A stretch of 64,000 nucleotides of DNA, taken from positions 1 to 64,000 of the forward strand of contig NZ_LIGE01000013.1 of the NCBI RefSeq assembly GCF_001297015.1. The letters run 5' to 3'. This document shows, one piece after another, positions 54,195 through 62,904 of the stretch. This DNA is from Pseudomonas sp. RIT-PI-r. Lineage in GTDB: Bacteria > Pseudomonadota > Gammaproteobacteria > Pseudomonadales > Pseudomonadaceae. Each line of letters starts with the position of its first letter. The first letter of the stretch is position 1. Position numbers and translations under genes: made by a program. Below the pieces are notes generated by a model. The model had not been told where the DNA came from. It was given only the letters and a program-made list of their open reading frames with translations, and did no database searches.

Positions 54195-54254
54195 TCAATG
54201 CGCGCAATTGTGCCGCATTGGCGAGCGCAGTGCACGCGGGCGCGATCAAGGGCA

Positions 54255-54868
<614 letters not shown>

Positions 54869-54896
54869 CTATAGACGATGGCAATAATCCGGATAT

Positions 54897-56492
54897 TCAC
54901 GGGTTTTTCAGCCGATCGGCCAGTGCACTCGCCAGTTGCGCGGTCAGGCCGTACACCGACAACTGCGGGTTGGCGCCGATGCTGGTGGGGAACAACGAGC
55001 CGTCGTGGATCGACAGATTGGCCAGTTGATGATGACGACCGAGACTGTCGGTGACCGCGCTTTTCGGGTCTTCGCCCATCGCGCAGCCGCCCATGACGTG
55101 GGCGCTGCCCAGGCGTGTGCGGTACAACTCAAGGCTCAGGCCATCGATCAGCGTGCGGGCTTCGGCCAAGGTGTTCACGTAACGCGCGTCGGCGTGCATC
55201 GGCATCACTGATTTCGCGCCACCGGCGAACTGGATTTCGGCCATGACGTGGAAGGCTTTGCGCAAACCCTCCCAAGCGTACGGCGAAACCTGGTAGTCGA
55301 GCACCGGTGAGCCATCGCCGCGCAACTCCACCGCGCCGCCACTGCTGTCCGGGTGAAAGCCGTCACGCAACAGCGCGAGCATGGCGTGGGTGTGCGGCAG
55401 ATCAGCCATGTGTTGCGCGCTCTCCTGGCCAAAACCGCCGAGCAGCGTCGCCGCCAGCGCGGGATGCAATGGCGGTACTTCGAGTTTGAATGCCATCGGT
55501 CCAGTGGGGCCGTCCTTCCATTGGAAGTGGTCGGAATAGATTGATTGCGGCGCGCCGTAAAACGGATTGACCACTTCGTCGAAGCGCGCGGCGGACATGT
55601 TCACCGGGTGCAGAAAGGTGCGCTTGCCAAGGTTTTTATGCGGATCCGGTGCGTCGGAGCGCAGCAGCAGTGCCGGGCTGTTGATGCCGCCGCCCGCGAG
55701 CACGTAATGCCGTGCCTTGACGGTGATGGTGCGCCCGGTCGGTTCGACGCAGCGTTCATCCATCGCCACGCATTGCAGACCTGTGACCTTGTCGTCGCTG
55801 ATCAGCAGTTTTTCTGCGCGGGCCAGATAGAGCAGCTCGCCACCCTTTTCCAGGGTCGCGGGAATGGTGGTGACCATCATCGATTGTTTGGCGTTGGTCG
55901 GGCAGCCCATACCGCAATAGCCGAGGTTCCAGCAGCCGCGCACGTTACGCGGGATCACGTGCCAGCTGTAGCCGAGCTGCTCGCAGCCTTTGCGGATCAC
56001 ATCGTTGTTGGCATTGGGCGGCACCATCCACGGTGCGACGCCGAGGCGTTGCTCCATTTTCTCGAACCACGGTGCCATTTCCTCCGGGCTGTGGCCTTTG
56101 ACGTTGTGTTCTTTGGCCCAGTGATCGAGGGTCGGCTCCGGGGTGCGAAAGCTTGATGTCCAGTTGATCAGTGTCGTGCCGCCGACCGCGCGGCCCTGCA
56201 GGATGGTGATCGCGCCGTCCTTGCTCATGCGCCCGATGCCTTCCTGATAGAGGCTGCTGTAGGCCTGATCTTCGAGCATCTTGAAGTCAGAGCTGGTCTT
56301 CAGCGGGCCTTCTTCGATCAGCAGAACCTTGTAGCCGGCGGCGCTGAGGATTTCTGCGGTGGTGCCGCCACCGGCACCGCTGCCGATGATTGCTACGTCG
56401 GCTTCCAGGCTCAGGTCGTCGCTCAGTTGTGCGCCGTTGTAGGTTTTCCAGCCTCGGGCGAGGCCTTCGCGGAATGGGTCGGGTACGGGCAT
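54897..56492 (-). CDS. laoA: Long-chain alcohol dehydrogenase, GMC family (LaoA)
   Basis: 531 aa flavoprotein. The FAD site AIIGSGAGGGTTAEIL sits near residue 34, a GMC signature region at ILQGRAVGGTTLINW, and the C-terminal FAD/active-site block GGCAMGEDPKSAVTD with LFPTSIGANP. NVRGCWNLGYCGMGCP holds clustered cysteines. Gene order (fdx-coaD-laoA-laoB-laoC-laoR) matches P. aeruginosa PA0362-PA0367, where LaoABCR oxidises long-chain alcohols from SDS and alkanes. Function is transferred from that system. Confidence 0.85.
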   Translation of the reverse strand: MPVPDPFREGLARGWKTYNGAQLSDDLSLEADVAIIGSGAGGGTTAEILSAAGYKVLLIEEGPLKTSSDFKMLEDQAYSSLYQEGIGRMSKDGAITILQGRAVGGTTLINWTSSFRTPEPTLDHWAKEHNVKGHSPEEMAPWFEKMEQRLGVAPWMVPPNANNDVIRKGCEQLGYSWHVIPRNVRGCWNLGYCGMGCPTNAKQSMMVTTIPATLEKGGELLYLARAEKLLISDDKVTGLQCVAMDERCVEPTGRTITVKARHYVLAGGGINSPALLLRSDAPDPHKNLGKRTFLHPVNMSAARFDEVVNPFYGAPQSIYSDHFQWKDGPTGPMAFKLEVPPLHPALAATLLGGFGQESAQHMADLPHTHAMLALLRDGFHPDSSGGAVELRGDGSPVLDYQVSPYAWEGLRKAFHVMAEIQFAGGAKSVMPMHADARYVNTLAEARTLIDGLSLELYRTRLGSAHVMGGCAMGEDPKSAVTDSLGRHHQLANLSIHDGSLFPTSIGANPQLSVYGLTAQLASALADRLKNP

Positions 56493-56530
56493 CGATCAGG
56501 TTCTCTTGTTTTTGTTGTTCTGGCGGGCCT

Positions 56531-56598
56531 CATCGCGAGCAGGCTCACTCCTACAGGGGGAATGCATTTCAATGTGGGAGCGAGCCTGCTCGCGAAGG
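56531..56598. repeat. REP pair with arms of two different classes
   Basis: The left arm CATCGCGAGCAGGCTCACTC is of the GTAGGAGTGAGCC class while the right arm TGTGGGAGCGAGCCTGCTCG is of the GTGGGAGCGAGCC class. It lies inside the lao locus between laoB and laoA. Confidence 0.88.
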
Positions 56599-56612
56599 CC
56601 GTTGCGCTGATT

Positions 56613-57158
56613 TCAGACGGTAGGCGGCCCGGGGTAACCGCAATGCCCCCAGGATTCGGCGCGGGTGTACCAGGCCATCATCACCATCTGCTGCAACGAG
56701 CTATGTCCCATGCGCAACAGGCTCAGTGAGCTGTTCTCCCAACGATCAAGAAAATGCCGCATCGCCTCAGGGCTGGCGTTTTCCCAACTGCCCCAGATCC
56801 CGGTGAGCGGCCCGCGCGTCACGGCCATGCCGAGCACGTCGAACAGTTGGCGAGTGAGTTTGAGCATTTCCGGCGACAGATGATTGAGGCTGTAATCCAG
56901 CGACTTCAACGTGCCTTCAATCGCGTTCGGCATCTTTTCAGTGACCACGGCGCCTTCGAGCATCACTGGTATCAGTGCGCGCAAAAACAGCAGATCGCCG
57001 TCGCGCAAGGTGATGAAGCCGTTGGCTGCGACGTTGGAAGAACAACCGCTGAGGCTGGCACCGAGGCCAGCAGTGGCGAGGAACGCCGTGGCGCCGAGGC
57101 TGAATTTCAGCAGGCCACGGCGCGACAGCGCAGGTGTTTCGGTCAGGCTTGGGTGCAT
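56613..57158 (-). CDS. laoB: Tat-exported lipoprotein-like accessory protein LaoB
   Basis: 181 aa from ATG 57158. The twin-arginine signal SRRGLLKFSLG is followed by a hydrophobic run ending LSGC, which looks like a lipobox, so it may be a folded lipoprotein. The rest is helical with no catalytic motif. Its position between the alcohol and aldehyde dehydrogenase genes matches LaoB (PA0365 type), an accessory partner of LaoA; small Tat subunits of this kind accompany GMC dehydrogenases. Confidence 0.8.
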   Translation of the reverse strand: MHPSLTETPALSRRGLLKFSLGATAFLATAGLGASLSGCSSNVAANGFITLRDGDLLFLRALIPVMLEGAVVTEKMPNAIEGTLKSLDYSLNHLSPEMLKLTRQLFDVLGMAVTRGPLTGIWGSWENASPEAMRHFLDRWENSSLSLLRMGHSSLQQMVMMAWYTRAESWGHCGYPGPPTV

Positions 57159-57187
57159 TATTGTTATTACCCGGCAGTGACAAATGT

Positions 57188-58618
57188 TTAGCGAATGAAC
57201 AGCTTCTGGATCAGTTTCTGGATCGACGTCCCGTACGGCGGATAAATCAGCCTGGCCGCGTTGAAGCGCTGTTTCACCAACACGCCTTTGGCCTTGCTGA
57301 AGGTCAGAAAACCTTCGTGACCGTGGTAATGGCCCATGCCGGAGGGGCCGATGCCGCCGAACGGCATGTCGTCCTGCGCCACGTGCAGCAGCGTGTCGTT
57401 CAGGCACACCCCACCGGAATGGGTTTCGTGCAGCACGCGGGTTTGCTCACCTTTGTCGTAGCCGAAATAGTAAAGAGCCAGAGGACGTGGCCGCTGATTG
57501 ATGTAGGCAAATGCCTGCTCCAGATCGCGATACGGCACGATCGGCAGCAGCGGGCCGAAGATCTCGTCCTGCATCACGGTCATGTCGTCGCTGACATTCA
57601 GCAGCAGACTGTGCGGCATGCGTCGGCCCTGAGCCTGCTCGAACAGCGGAATCAGCAGCGCGCCCTTGCTGGTGGCATCGCTGACATAACCATTGAGGCG
57701 GGTCAGTTGGCGGTCATTGATGATCGCGGTGTAGTCCGGGTTGTCGCTGAGGCTCGGATAAAAACCTTGCACCGCCTGACGATAGGCTTCGACGAAGCCG
57801 CCGACACGGTCTTCCGGCACCAGCACGTAATCGGGGGCGACGCAGGTTTGCCCGGCGTTCAGGGTTTTACCGAAGGCGATGCGTTCGGCAGCGTCCTTCA
57901 GCGGCACGTCTCTGGAGACAATGGCGGGGGATTTGCCACCCAGTTCGAGCGTCACGGGCGTGAGGTTTTCGGCCGCGGCGCGCATGACGTGCTTGCCGAC
58001 ACTGGTGGAACCCGTGAACAGCAGGTGATCAAACGGCAGGCGGGAGAACGCTACGCCCACGTCGGCCTCGCCGAGAACCACGCCCACCAGATCTTCGGGG
58101 AAGATGCGCGCCAGCAATTCCTTGAGCAACAGTCCGGTGGCCGGGGTCGATTCGCTGAGTTTGAGCATCACTCGATTGCCCGCCGCAAGTGCGCCGACCA
58201 ACGGCCCGATGGCCAGATACAGCGGGTAATTCCACGGCACAATGACGCCGACGACGCCCAGCGGCTGGTAAATCACTTTCGCCGCAGCAGGCTGGAACGC
58301 CATGCCGACCTTGCGCCGCGAGGGTTTCATCCAGCCCTTGAGGTGGCGACTGGCGTAATGAATGCCGTGCAGGCTGGGCATCAATTCGGCGAGCAAGGTT
58401 TCATCGGCGCTGCGGTTGCTGAAATCCGCGCTGATGGCTTCGATCAACGCCTGACGTTCACTGCTCAACAAATCGCGCAGTGCCTTCAACCATTGCTGGC
58501 GTTGGGCGGCAGGCGGCATCGGGTTGGCGGCATACGCTGCCCGTTGCGCATTGAACAGCCGATTGAGCTCCTCCAGTGGCTGTTGCAGCGTTTGCAGGTA
58601 GGCAATGTCGGCAGTCAT
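57188..58618 (-). CDS. laoC: Aldehyde dehydrogenase LaoC (coniferyl-aldehyde-dehydrogenase type)
   Basis: 476 aa. VIVPWNYPLYLAIGPLVGAL, the glycine loop FTGSTSVGKHV, the general-base Glu in TLELGGKSPAIV and the catalytic Cys in NAGQTCVAPDYVL are all intact. C-terminal hydrophobic residues may reach the membrane. It oxidises the fatty aldehyde produced by LaoA to the acid (by analogy). First gene of the minus-strand lao operon, divergent from laoR. Confidence 0.88.
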   Translation of the reverse strand: MTADIAYLQTLQQPLEELNRLFNAQRAAYAANPMPPAAQRQQWLKALRDLLSSERQALIEAISADFSNRSADETLLAELMPSLHGIHYASRHLKGWMKPSRRKVGMAFQPAAAKVIYQPLGVVGVIVPWNYPLYLAIGPLVGALAAGNRVMLKLSESTPATGLLLKELLARIFPEDLVGVVLGEADVGVAFSRLPFDHLLFTGSTSVGKHVMRAAAENLTPVTLELGGKSPAIVSRDVPLKDAAERIAFGKTLNAGQTCVAPDYVLVPEDRVGGFVEAYRQAVQGFYPSLSDNPDYTAIINDRQLTRLNGYVSDATSKGALLIPLFEQAQGRRMPHSLLLNVSDDMTVMQDEIFGPLLPIVPYRDLEQAFAYINQRPRPLALYYFGYDKGEQTRVLHETHSGGVCLNDTLLHVAQDDMPFGGIGPSGMGHYHGHEGFLTFSKAKGVLVKQRFNAARLIYPPYGTSIQKLIQKLFIR

Positions 58619-58653
58619 CGTAGGCTCCGGATTTATTGTAGTGGTGAACTTTT

Positions 58654-58669
58654 TAGAGTCTATGCTCTA
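58654..58669. promoter_or_regulatory. Candidate LaoR operator
   Basis: TAGAG, six bases, CTCTA: a perfect five-base inverted repeat in an AT-rich stretch, 36 bases before the laoC ATG and ~95 before laoR. TetR-family repressors bind such sites between divergent genes. Not verified. Confidence 0.5.
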
Positions 58670-58764
58670 TAAAGTCAAATGACTTCCGTGCGCAGCTTTG
58701 TTTTATCCATTTCCGGATAGGTCGTAAGATGCCCCTCATCGCACTCTGAATTAAAGCTCAAGCC

Positions 58765-59436
58765 ATGGCCCCACGAATAAAAACCAGCGAGCGCATCGTG
58801 CAGAACAGCCTCGAGCTGTTCAATCAGCAGGGCGAGCGCAGCATCAGCACCAACCACATTGCCGCCCATATGGAGATTTCTCCGGGCAACCTGTACTACC
58901 ACTTCCCCAACAAGCAGGCGATCATCGCCGTGCTGTTCAGTGAGTACGAAGCCTTGGTGGATAGCTTTCTGCGCCCGCCGCAGGGGCGTGCCGCGACGGT
59001 TGAAGACAAGCGTTTCTATCTCAAGGAGCTGCTGTCGGCGATGTGGGGTTACCGCTTTCTGCACCGTGACCTTGAACATTTGCTCGACAGCGATCCGGAA
59101 CTGGCTGCGCGTTACCGGCGCTTTTCCCAGCGCTGCGTGATTCAAGGCGCCGCCATCTACGAAGGCTTTGTCGCCGCCGGAATCCTCAAGATGGATCGCG
59201 TGCAGATCGAATCCCTGACCCTCAACGCGTGGATCATCCTGACGTCATGGGTGCGCTTTCTGTGCACCACCCGTGAAAACTCCAACCACCTCAGCGAGCA
59301 AGCTGTTAAACGTGGCGTGTATCAGGTATTGGTCCTCGAAGCCGGGTTCGTCACTGACGAGGCGCGTGAACAGGTCAACGCATTGTTTGATGAGTTTTAC
59401 GTACCGCTGGCCCAGGCCCTCGAAGACGTGAAATAA
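58765..59436 (+). CDS. laoR: TetR-family regulator LaoR
   Basis: 223 aa. The N-terminal TetR helix-turn-helix ISTNHIAAHMEISPGNLYYH lies at about residues 31-50; the C-terminal two thirds are a helical ligand domain. Divergent from laoC as in the P. aeruginosa lao locus, where LaoR represses the operon until long-chain alcohols are present. It probably represses laoCBA here (inference). Confidence 0.85.
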   Translation: MAPRIKTSERIVQNSLELFNQQGERSISTNHIAAHMEISPGNLYYHFPNKQAIIAVLFSEYEALVDSFLRPPQGRAATVEDKRFYLKELLSAMWGYRFLHRDLEHLLDSDPELAARYRRFSQRCVIQGAAIYEGFVAAGILKMDRVQIESLTLNAWIILTSWVRFLCTTRENSNHLSEQAVKRGVYQVLVLEAGFVTDEAREQVNALFDEFYVPLAQALEDVK

Positions 59437-59468
59437 ACCGTTCTGTTGAAACTCCACAGGAGCCCGTT

Positions 59469-60323
59469 ATGCCGATTGCGCAACTGATCAGCCCGCAAAC
59501 GCTGGATGCCCGCAAGGAACAGTCGGGGCTGGTGATTCTCGATTGTCGTTTCGCCCTCGAAGACCCGGATTACGGGCAACGCAGCTATGCCGAAGGGCAC
59601 ATTGCCGGTGCGAGCTTCGCCGATCTTGAGCGCGATCTCAGCGGCACAGTGGTCAAGGGCGTGACCGGGCGGCATCCGCTGCCCGAGCCGGCGGCGTTGA
59701 TCGAGCGTTTACAGGCTTGGGGAATCGACAATGACAGCGACGTGGTTCTGTATGACGACGGACCCGGTGCCTACGCGGCGCGGGCGTGGTGGTTGCTGGC
59801 GTGGCTGGGCAAACGTGACGGCGTGTTCATTCTCGATGGTGGACTCAAGGCTTGGCACGCGGCGGGTTTGCCGCTGAGCCTGGATGCGCCGACGGTGAGC
59901 CGTGGCAACTTCAGTGGTCAGCCGGACATGAGCTTGTTGATCAGCGCCGAGAAATTGCAAAAGCGCCTCGGGCAGCCGGCGCTGACGTTGATCGATGCTC
60001 GGGCCTTGCCGCGCTTCAAGGGTGAAGTTGAACCGATCGATCCGGTGGCCGGGCATATTCCGGGTGCACAGTGCGCGGCGTTCACTGACAACCTCGCCAG
60101 TGATGGACGATTCCTGTCAGCCGATCAGCTCAAGCAGCGTTTCGCCGCGAAGATCGGCGAACGTTCGCCAGCGGATCTGGTTGCGTATTGCGGCTCTGGG
60201 GTGACGGCCTGTCACAACCTGTTTGCGTTGTGCCTGGCCGGTTATCCGTTGGCTTCGTTGTATGCCGGATCGTGGAGCGAATGGATCAACGAGCCGGCTC
60301 GCGGCATCGCCACCGGCGAATAA
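59469..60323 (+). CDS. Thiosulfate/3-mercaptopyruvate sulfurtransferase (rhodanese, two domains)
   Basis: 284 aa with two rhodanese repeats. The N-terminal one (LDCRFALEDPDYGQ, YDDGPGAYAARAWWLL) lacks cysteine; the C-terminal one has the active Cys in VAYCGSGVTACHN. The CGSGVTA loop rather than CRxGx(R/T) points to the SseA-like mercaptopyruvate group, though thiosulfate is also possible. 32 bases after laoR. Confidence 0.88.
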   Translation: MPIAQLISPQTLDARKEQSGLVILDCRFALEDPDYGQRSYAEGHIAGASFADLERDLSGTVVKGVTGRHPLPEPAALIERLQAWGIDNDSDVVLYDDGPGAYAARAWWLLAWLGKRDGVFILDGGLKAWHAAGLPLSLDAPTVSRGNFSGQPDMSLLISAEKLQKRLGQPALTLIDARALPRFKGEVEPIDPVAGHIPGAQCAAFTDNLASDGRFLSADQLKQRFAAKIGERSPADLVAYCGSGVTACHNLFALCLAGYPLASLYAGSWSEWINEPARGIATGE

Positions 60324-60327
60324 GATC

Positions 60328-60404
60328 AAAAAGATCGCAGCCTTCGGCAGCTCCTACATTGGAATGCATTTCCCTGTAGGAGCTGCCGAAGGCTGCGATC
60401 TTTT
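60328..60404. repeat. Inverted REP pair (GATCGCAGCCTTCGGC class)
   Basis: Arms AAGATCGCAGCCTTCGGCAG and TGTAGGAGCTGCCGAAGGCT around ATTGGAATGCATTTCCC. The right end supplies part of the TAA stop of the AraC-type gene at 60403-60405. Confidence 0.94.
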
Positions 60405-61233
60405 AGCTTTCCATCCGGGCGCTGCGATACGCGGCGGGCCCGACGCCGTAAGCCTGCTTGAACTGTCGGCTCAAGTGGCTTTGATCGGCAAACCCCAGCT
60501 GCGTCGCGACTTCCAGCGGCAAGCAACCACTCTGCAACAGTGCCCGCGCCTTAGCGATGCGTTGCTGCACCAACCAAGTGTGTGGCGGCATACCAGTCGC
60601 GCGGCGGAACACCCGGGCGAAATGGAACGGTGACAGGTTGACCGCTGCGGCCAGCTCCTCCAGCGACGGCGGCGCTGCCAAGTGCGTGTGCAGCAGATCC
60701 TTGGCGATCAGCACCGCGCGGTGCTCCTTGCCGGGGTTACCGATTTCTCGCACCGCCGCGTGGCGCTGCAACAGCAACAACATCATCTCGCGCCACACCG
60801 TTTGCTGTTGCAGCGCGGTGGCAGGGCTTTCGAGCAACCGGTGCAATTGTGCAAATCCGCTGACCAGATCGGGGTCGCGATACAGCGTGGCGCCGAATGC
60901 CGGCAAACTTGTCGTGGACAGTTCAAGTTCATCCAGCAACGAAACAATCTTGCCGGTATCCGGGTAGAAGGCTCGATACAGCCAACCGTCGTCGGTGCCC
61001 TTGTGCCCGGTGTGCAACTCGTCCGGGTTGATCAGCACCAGCGTCCCGCTGCCCGCCAGATGCTCGGCGCCGCGGTAGCGATAACGCTGAGCGCCTGCCA
61101 TGATCATGCCGATCACAAAACCGTCATGCACATGCGGGGCGAAGCGCTGTTCGATATAGCGCGCCGACAACAGTTCGACGCCGGGCAGCGGCGCCGATTG
61201 CCAGAATCGGATCGATTCGCCCTGATCGCTCAT
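60403..61233 (-). CDS. AraC-family transcriptional regulator
   Basis: 276 aa from ATG 61233, which overlaps the hydrolase stop (ATGA). An N-terminal cupin-like sensing domain (HVHDGFVIGMIMAG, INPDELHTGHKG) is followed by the AraC double helix-turn-helix (LEELAAAVNLSPFHFARVFR and EVATQLGFADQSHLSRQFKQ). Translational coupling with a YheT hydrolase is unusual for a regulator. Target and ligand unknown. Confidence 0.87.
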   Translation of the reverse strand: MSDQGESIRFWQSAPLPGVELLSARYIEQRFAPHVHDGFVIGMIMAGAQRYRYRGAEHLAGSGTLVLINPDELHTGHKGTDDGWLYRAFYPDTGKIVSLLDELELSTTSLPAFGATLYRDPDLVSGFAQLHRLLESPATALQQQTVWREMMLLLLQRHAAVREIGNPGKEHRAVLIAKDLLHTHLAAPPSLEELAAAVNLSPFHFARVFRRATGMPPHTWLVQQRIAKARALLQSGCLPLEVATQLGFADQSHLSRQFKQAYGVGPAAYRSARMES

Positions 61234-62225
61234 GCGGGCACGCTGGCCAGCCATTGCGGGATACGGCGTTCGAGGTAGTAGCCTGGCTGGCGCACTGAGC
61301 CGTCGACGAATCCAACGTGTCCGCCGCGTGCCTGCAATTCAAAGGCGGTCGACGCCGACAGTTCGTTTTCCGCAGGCAAGCTGTGCGGGAACACGAACGG
61401 ATCGTCCGCCGCCTGAATGATCAGGGTCGGCGTGCGGATCTCGCCGAGGAAATAGCGGCTCGACGCACGCCGGTAGTAATCCTCGGCATCGTTAAAACCG
61501 TGCAGCGGCGCGGTCACGCGGCCATCGAAATCCCAGAACGTGCGCATGTTCTCCAGTGAGCCGAGCGCTGCCAACGCCGCCAGGCCATCCTCGCGACCAT
61601 CATGCTGAAACTGCCGTTGCTTGTTTTTGATGTACGCGACCATCTCGCGCATGAAGTGCGCCTGATAAACCCTGGAAAACCCCTGGCCGATGCGGTCGGC
61701 GCATTGATCCAGACGAAACGGCACTGACACCGCCACCGCGCCGAGCACACCACTGGCGCTGCCGGTTTCGCCCAGATGCTTGAGCAACACATTGCCGCCC
61801 AAGGAGTAACCGACGGCATACAACGGCGCCAAGGGTCGTTTCGCACGCAGGTGTTTGATGGCCTCGGCGAGGTCTTCGCTGGCGCCGGAGTGATAGCTGC
61901 GTGGCAGCAGATTCGGCTCGCCCGAGCAGCCGCGCCAGTTCAGCGCGACACTGGCCCAGCCTTGATCGGCCAAGGCCCTCTGGATACCCGCTACATAAGG
62001 CGAGTTGGAGGAGCCGGTCAGTCCATGCAGCACCAGCACCAGCGGCGCGTCAGCCGTGTGCGGGCCATGCCAGTCGAGGTCGAGGAAGTCGCCGTCCTCA
62101 AGCCACAAGCGTTCGCGCTCGCGTTCGATATGCACGGTTTTGCGCCACAGCGGTCCCCACAAGGTTTGCAGGTGTGGATTGCCGAGGCCGAGGGCGGGAG
62201 TGAAGCGTTCTGAAGGAGGGGGCAC
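61230..62225 (-). CDS. YheT-family alpha/beta hydrolase
   Basis: 331 aa. LGNPHLQTLWGPL at the N-terminus is the family tag; VLHGLTGSSNSPYV is the oxyanion loop, GYSLGGNVLLKHLGE the nucleophile elbow (Ser), ADDPFVFPHSLP the acid and GGHVGFVDG the catalytic His. YheT/ABHD1-3 proteins are esterases or lipases of unclear physiological substrate. Confidence 0.9.
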   Translation of the reverse strand: MPPPSERFTPALGLGNPHLQTLWGPLWRKTVHIERERERLWLEDGDFLDLDWHGPHTADAPLVLVLHGLTGSSNSPYVAGIQRALADQGWASVALNWRGCSGEPNLLPRSYHSGASEDLAEAIKHLRAKRPLAPLYAVGYSLGGNVLLKHLGETGSASGVLGAVAVSVPFRLDQCADRIGQGFSRVYQAHFMREMVAYIKNKQRQFQHDGREDGLAALAALGSLENMRTFWDFDGRVTAPLHGFNDAEDYYRRASSRYFLGEIRTPTLIIQAADDPFVFPHSLPAENELSASTAFELQARGGHVGFVDGSVRQPGYYLERRIPQWLASVPA

Positions 62226-62289
62226 GATGATTCTCGATGCAGCGCGGCGGCGCCTCTGGTGAAGCGCGCCGCTTGTTCAGGCCGGTCGG

Positions 62290-62904
62290 TTAACCGGCGA
62301 TCTCTGCCATACGTTGCCACAAGGCGTAGTGCACTCGCCCGGATTTCTGCTCACGGTGCAAGCGCCAGTTGCCCGGCAGGCCGAGAATCGAGGGTGCCGT
62401 CTCGCTTTCAGTGTAGATCCAAGAATCCGGCGCCAGCCACTGACGCTCTTCAAGCAAGGTGCACACGGCCGGCAGCAGGTTCTGGTTGAACGGCGGGTCG
62501 AGGAACACCAGGTCGAACGGTGTTGCGGTCTGGGTTTCCAGATAACGCAGCGCATCGGCGGTCTGTACCTGACCGTTGGTGCAGCGCAGGGTGCCGAGGT
62601 GTTCTTTCAGGCTGGAGACGGCAATGATGCTGGCATCCAGCGCCTGGCCCATGGCCGCGCCACGGGACAACGCTTCGAGAAACAGCGCGCCGCTGCCGGC
62701 GAACGGGTCGAGCACCTTGGCCCCTTCAACGTACGGCGCGAGCCAGTTGAACAAGGTTTCACGCACGCGATCCGGCGTCGGGCGCAGGCCCGGTGCGTCG
62801 GGGAAGCTCAGCTTGCGGCTGCGCCATTGGCCGCCAATGATGCGCAACTGGTTCACACCGTTGTGAACGTTGTGCGCAGGTTTTTTAGGAGAACGAGTTG
62901 CCAT
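62290..62904 (-). CDS. rsmD: 16S rRNA (guanine-966-N2) methyltransferase
   Basis: 204 aa. IIGGQWRSRKLSFP, the SAM site VLDPFAGSGALFLEALSRGA and the catalytic LVFLDPPFN are intact. Its ATG overlaps the stop of the upstream M16 gene by one base (TAATG), so translation is coupled; this order (M16 pair, rsmD) is conserved in Pseudomonas. Confidence 0.96.
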   Translation of the reverse strand: MATRSPKKPAHNVHNGVNQLRIIGGQWRSRKLSFPDAPGLRPTPDRVRETLFNWLAPYVEGAKVLDPFAGSGALFLEALSRGAAMGQALDASIIAVSSLKEHLGTLRCTNGQVQTADALRYLETQTATPFDLVFLDPPFNQNLLPAVCTLLEERQWLAPDSWIYTESETAPSILGLPGNWRLHREQKSGRVHYALWQRMAEIAG

